Source: Cochliopodium minus (Eukaryota > Discosea > Himatismenida > Cochliopodiidae). From it: a stretch of 10,419 bases of DNA. The stretch is from positions 1-10,419 of the forward strand of contig JAMYWO010000573.1 of NCBI GenBank assembly GCA_024220525.1. The letters run 5' to 3'. The translations under genes were made by a program, and so were the position numbers. The notes beneath the pieces are model-generated. The model saw nothing but the letters and a program-made list of their open reading frames with translations, was not told where the DNA came from and ran no database searches. Shown piece by piece: positions 7,572 through 10,419 of this stretch (within the stretch, counting starts at the first letter, position 1; each line of letters opens with the position of its first letter).

Positions 7572-10419
7572 ACAAACATTTCTATTATTATTGATTGCAC
7601 TCTAAACACTAAAACTCCATCTGTTTTTAATCAATTAACTGGAAACTCGACGTATTTTAGTTTTCAATTTTAAATAATATTTGTTGATTACATTTTTTAG
7701 TGCTTCGAGTAATTTTTTTCAAATATTCAAAATTAAATTTTTTTTTTAATTTTTTTTTTGGATAGCTTGTGGAGGTAAAATTATTAATTGTTTTTATTAA
7801 AAAAAAAGTTTTTTAATATAATTTATTTTAAAAGGATTTGTTGGCTATTCACTAATATCAACAATCTCAGGAACAATTTCAAACTTAAAATTAAATCATA
7901 CTTGTAAAAAAAAAAAAAAAAAATTTTTATAAATAATATTTTGAAAATAAATTTTTTTTTAGGTAACAGTTTGGGGGTAAATAAAAAATTTTTAATCAAA
8001 AAAAAAACAATTATTAGTTCATTTTCATTAATCAAATTTAGGGAATAATTGGAAGCGGGAGTATAAGCACAATACTTTTTTTGACAATGAACAGCATTAC
8101 CAACAAGAATCTTATTTCCAGTCCGACATCTGCTACAATAGGATTGTTCGGAAATGGATTTTCTCAAATCACTGCAAACAACGTTCTCATTGAAAACTTA
8201 GATGTCATTTCTACTGTTTCAGATAATCTTGGTGTTTTAGGTAATTATCTTTATTTTTATTTTTTTATTTTATTTTAATTAAATTTTTTTTAAAAAAAAA
8301 AATTTTACAGTTTCTTTTTGTCCAAAAATCATTGTTAACAATTTTACAATCACAAACAATCTCAATGTACTAAATTTTGTGACTGGTGGATCTACAACTA
8401 CAGGAGGTTCAAAAAGAAAAAAAAAAAAAAGTTTTAAATTTAAATATTTTTTTAAAAGGAATTTGTGGGGGTTGCACTAATGTAAACATTACAAATGCTG
8501 CAATTAAAAACACTTTCATCAGTTCACCAACCTCGTAAAAATTTTAATTCCCATTTTAATTTTTTGTTTCAAATTTGAAAAAAAGAACAATCTTTCGTTT
8601 TTTAAATTTTTTTTTTGAATTTAAATTTGATTTATTTTAATTTTTTAAAGAACTTCAGTAGGAGGTTTTTTGGGTAGTGGCTCTGATGTTTTTATTTCAT
8701 ATTCGTATTTAGACACTTACAATTCTTCGGTCAGTTTGATTGAAGGTCAATCTATTGTTTCAGGAATGGTTGGGAGCGTCGGGTTTAATGGGAAATTAAC
8801 TATTGTGGCATCTGGAATTTATAATGGAAAAATAACTTCTACTCTAGGAACAGCAAGTAATAATTTTTTGAATTTTTTTTTTTTTATTATTTTATTAATT
8901 TATCTATTTTTTTCATTTTATTTTTCTTTATTTTTATTATTTGAATATTAATTTTGATTAAATTTTTTTTTAAAAAAAAAAGGTGGGATTACACAAAAAT
9001 CAAACTCAGTTTCTTTAGATCGTGTATTTCTTAAAAATAACGTAACAATATATGGCGCAACCCAATCTGCTGGATTTTTATTGACAACTAATGCTACAGC
9101 AACAATATTTAACAGTTATACGAGAGCAACTTTAAATTCTTCTTTAAGTAATATTTTAAATTTAAAAAAACTATTTAATTTTTCTAATTAATTCAAAATT
9201 AATAAATGTTTTATAGTAATTCTTTAATTTATTTTTTTCAAAAAAATAGATCCTTGTACAGGATTAGTTGGAGCAAATAATAATCCTCTAAAATTAACTT
9301 CAGCAAACAGTTACTCTGCTTGTAATTTCTTGGAGGGTTGCAGTGTAATAGCACAAACTGTCAACAATGTTTCTACAACTGATTTTAACATTTCCAATGT
9401 TTTTTATGACAACTCATTCCCAGATGGTGGTTATGGATTTAGTGGATATAACAGCTCGTATTTACTCACTAGAATATATAACAGTAGTTTTGATCAGTGT
9501 TGGGTATGGAGATATGATCATTTATTAATTGAAATCAGCTCCAACACTTCAAATTTGTGTACTCTTGCTACTACTGATCCTCCCACTTTCAGTCCTTCCA
9601 CTATTACTCCTTCCCTTATCACTCCTTCCACTATTACTCCTTCTACTTTTTTTCCAATTCCTTCCACATCAACCCCCTCTACAAACACTCCTATAATTTC
9701 ATCTGCACCTCCATCCTCTGTTCCGTCCACTCATTTTGTTCCATCAACTTTGACTCCTTCAACTACTATTTCTTCAAGTCTTTTCCCATCAACTTTGACT
9801 CCTTCAACATCTACTCCTTCAACAAACACTCCTTCAACGATAATTCCCACTTCCATCAAATGTACTTACAATGTTCCAAACTGTAATTTTTGTGAAAACG
9901 GATATGTGATCGTTGTTGATGCGTCTCTCTTCAATATCTCTTGTCAATTATTGGAAGGAAGGTATTCTTATATTTTCGCTTCTAAAAACTCTACCACCAT
10001 CAATGTTGAAACATCTCTGGTTGTCTCAAATTCAACCACTTTTTTCGTTGGAAATCTTTCTCAAACAACTGATAGTAACATCATTTTTACAGTAAATGTG
10101 AACGAAAACAAATCTGGAAAATTAAATGTGACTGGATGTGTTTCTATCAACGGAACAATAACTTTAGTTTTGGATGCAAAGCCTCAACAAAATTCAACAT
10201 ATCAAATCATTTCCTACACTTGCCAACAACCAGTCAAATTGAATGACAACCAAATTGAAATAATCAAGAATTACAAAAACTCAAAGTGCGACAAGTATAA
10301 TTCCAACCCTTCTTCCACTATTTCCACTCTTTCTGTTTCTCTTTCTTCCGCAGATGGTTGTGGAAAGAACTTGGGATTGATCATTGGTCTTTCAGTCGGA
10401 ATTCCTATTGCACTTATTT
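7572..10419 (+). CDS. GLUG-repeat type I membrane glycoprotein, paralogue 2 (partial at both ends)
   Basis: Proposed exons: 7572-7651, 7701-7708, 7766-7774, 7835-7903, 7963-7976, 8042-8240, 8311-8406, 8459-8534, 8651-8856, 8983-9147 and 9250-10419. They give one continuous frame of 697 residues. The ectodomain carries repeats centred on Gly-Gly or a near match: CGGFVG, LGGIIG, GGICGG, VGGFLG and SAGFLL, with many Asn-X-Ser/Thr sites. A 94-residue Ser/Thr/Pro stalk (9579-9860) leads to a Cys module (CTYNVPNCNFC, KLNVTGCVSINGT, SKCDKYN) that aligns with the minus-strand paralogue. The start of the same Gly-rich membrane helix (LIIGLSVGIPIALI) runs off the window. The signal peptide and first repeats are missing beyond the N at 7571, and the tail beyond 10419. 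The first five exons are less certain than the rest. A surface adhesion or recognition role is inferred. Confidence 0.75.
9579..9860 (+). repeat. Ser/Thr/Pro-rich mucin-like stalk
   Basis: Ninety-four codons are dominated by imperfect repeats of Thr-Pro-Ser-Thr (for example STITPSLITPSTITPST). At DNA level they are copies of ACTCCTTCxACx with drifting wobble bases. Such segments are usually heavily O-glycosylated and rigid, lifting a receptor head away from the membrane. The minus-strand paralogue has no counterpart: its repeat region passes almost directly into the CYYTVDNC start of the shared module. Confidence 0.9.

Noticed and set aside
9518-9730. Minus-strand open frame rich in Val, Gly and Glu
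   Set aside because: It is the shadow of the Ser/Thr/Pro stalk; its periodicity comes from the stalk repeats.
9913-10095. 60-codon plus-strand open frame
   Set aside because: It is out of frame with the continuous surface-protein exon 9250-10419, whose frame aligns with the paralogue.
1-10419. Transposon, integrated virus or tRNA gene
   Set aside because: No transposase, reverse transcriptase, integrase or capsid-like reading frame, no terminal repeats and no tRNA-like box sequences were seen on either strand.

Overview
This is nuclear DNA of an AT-rich, intron-dense, gene-dense protist, most plausibly an amoeboid one. The evidence is about 27 short spliceosomal introns (49 to 309 nt, nearly all GTAA/GTTT...AG), A/T homopolymer runs in every intron and spacer, spacers of only about 200 to 430 bp, an Abi subunit of the SCAR/WAVE actin-nucleation complex and a FAM50/XAP5 nuclear protein. 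I see nothing bacterial, viral or transposon-derived. The exact lineage cannot be fixed by eye; amoebozoans and other amoeboflagellates are all compatible.

Layout, left to right. (1) 1-101 (+): the 3' end of a gene, probably the last membrane segment and tail of a membrane protein. (2) 387-1853 (+): a six-exon Abi gene ending in ten FPPPP motifs. (3) 2058-4569 (-), tail-to-tail with Abi: a seven-exon, 673-residue type I membrane glycoprotein with a GLUG-like repeat ectodomain. (4) 4998-6500 (-): a five-exon FAM50/XAP5 gene, including an 11-nt exon. (5) 6726-7400 (-): the last three exons of a TPR-like protein. (6) An A/T simple-sequence tract ends in a single N at 7571. (7) 7572-10419 (+): a second GLUG-type membrane glycoprotein, a paralogue of item 3, cut at both ends, with up to eleven exons (three of 8, 9 and 14 nt) and a Ser/Thr/Pro stalk.

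All gene models were built by hand and checked by reading phase: the total coding length of every complete model is divisible by three and every junction restores the frame. The FAM50 and Abi models are further supported by family conservation, and the two surface proteins validate each other because their C-terminal halves align across introns that only one of them has.

The most interesting content is the pair of surface proteins. Each is a secreted repeat ectodomain joined to a shared cysteine-containing juxtamembrane module and a glycine-rich membrane helix. They are modular, with mostly phase-1 introns around the Gly-Gly repeat motifs, and differ in stalk and intron content, as expected of an expanding, diversifying surface family. 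The lone N is also notable: the genes on both sides point away from it and both lack their 5' exons, so it probably hides missing sequence or a false join.
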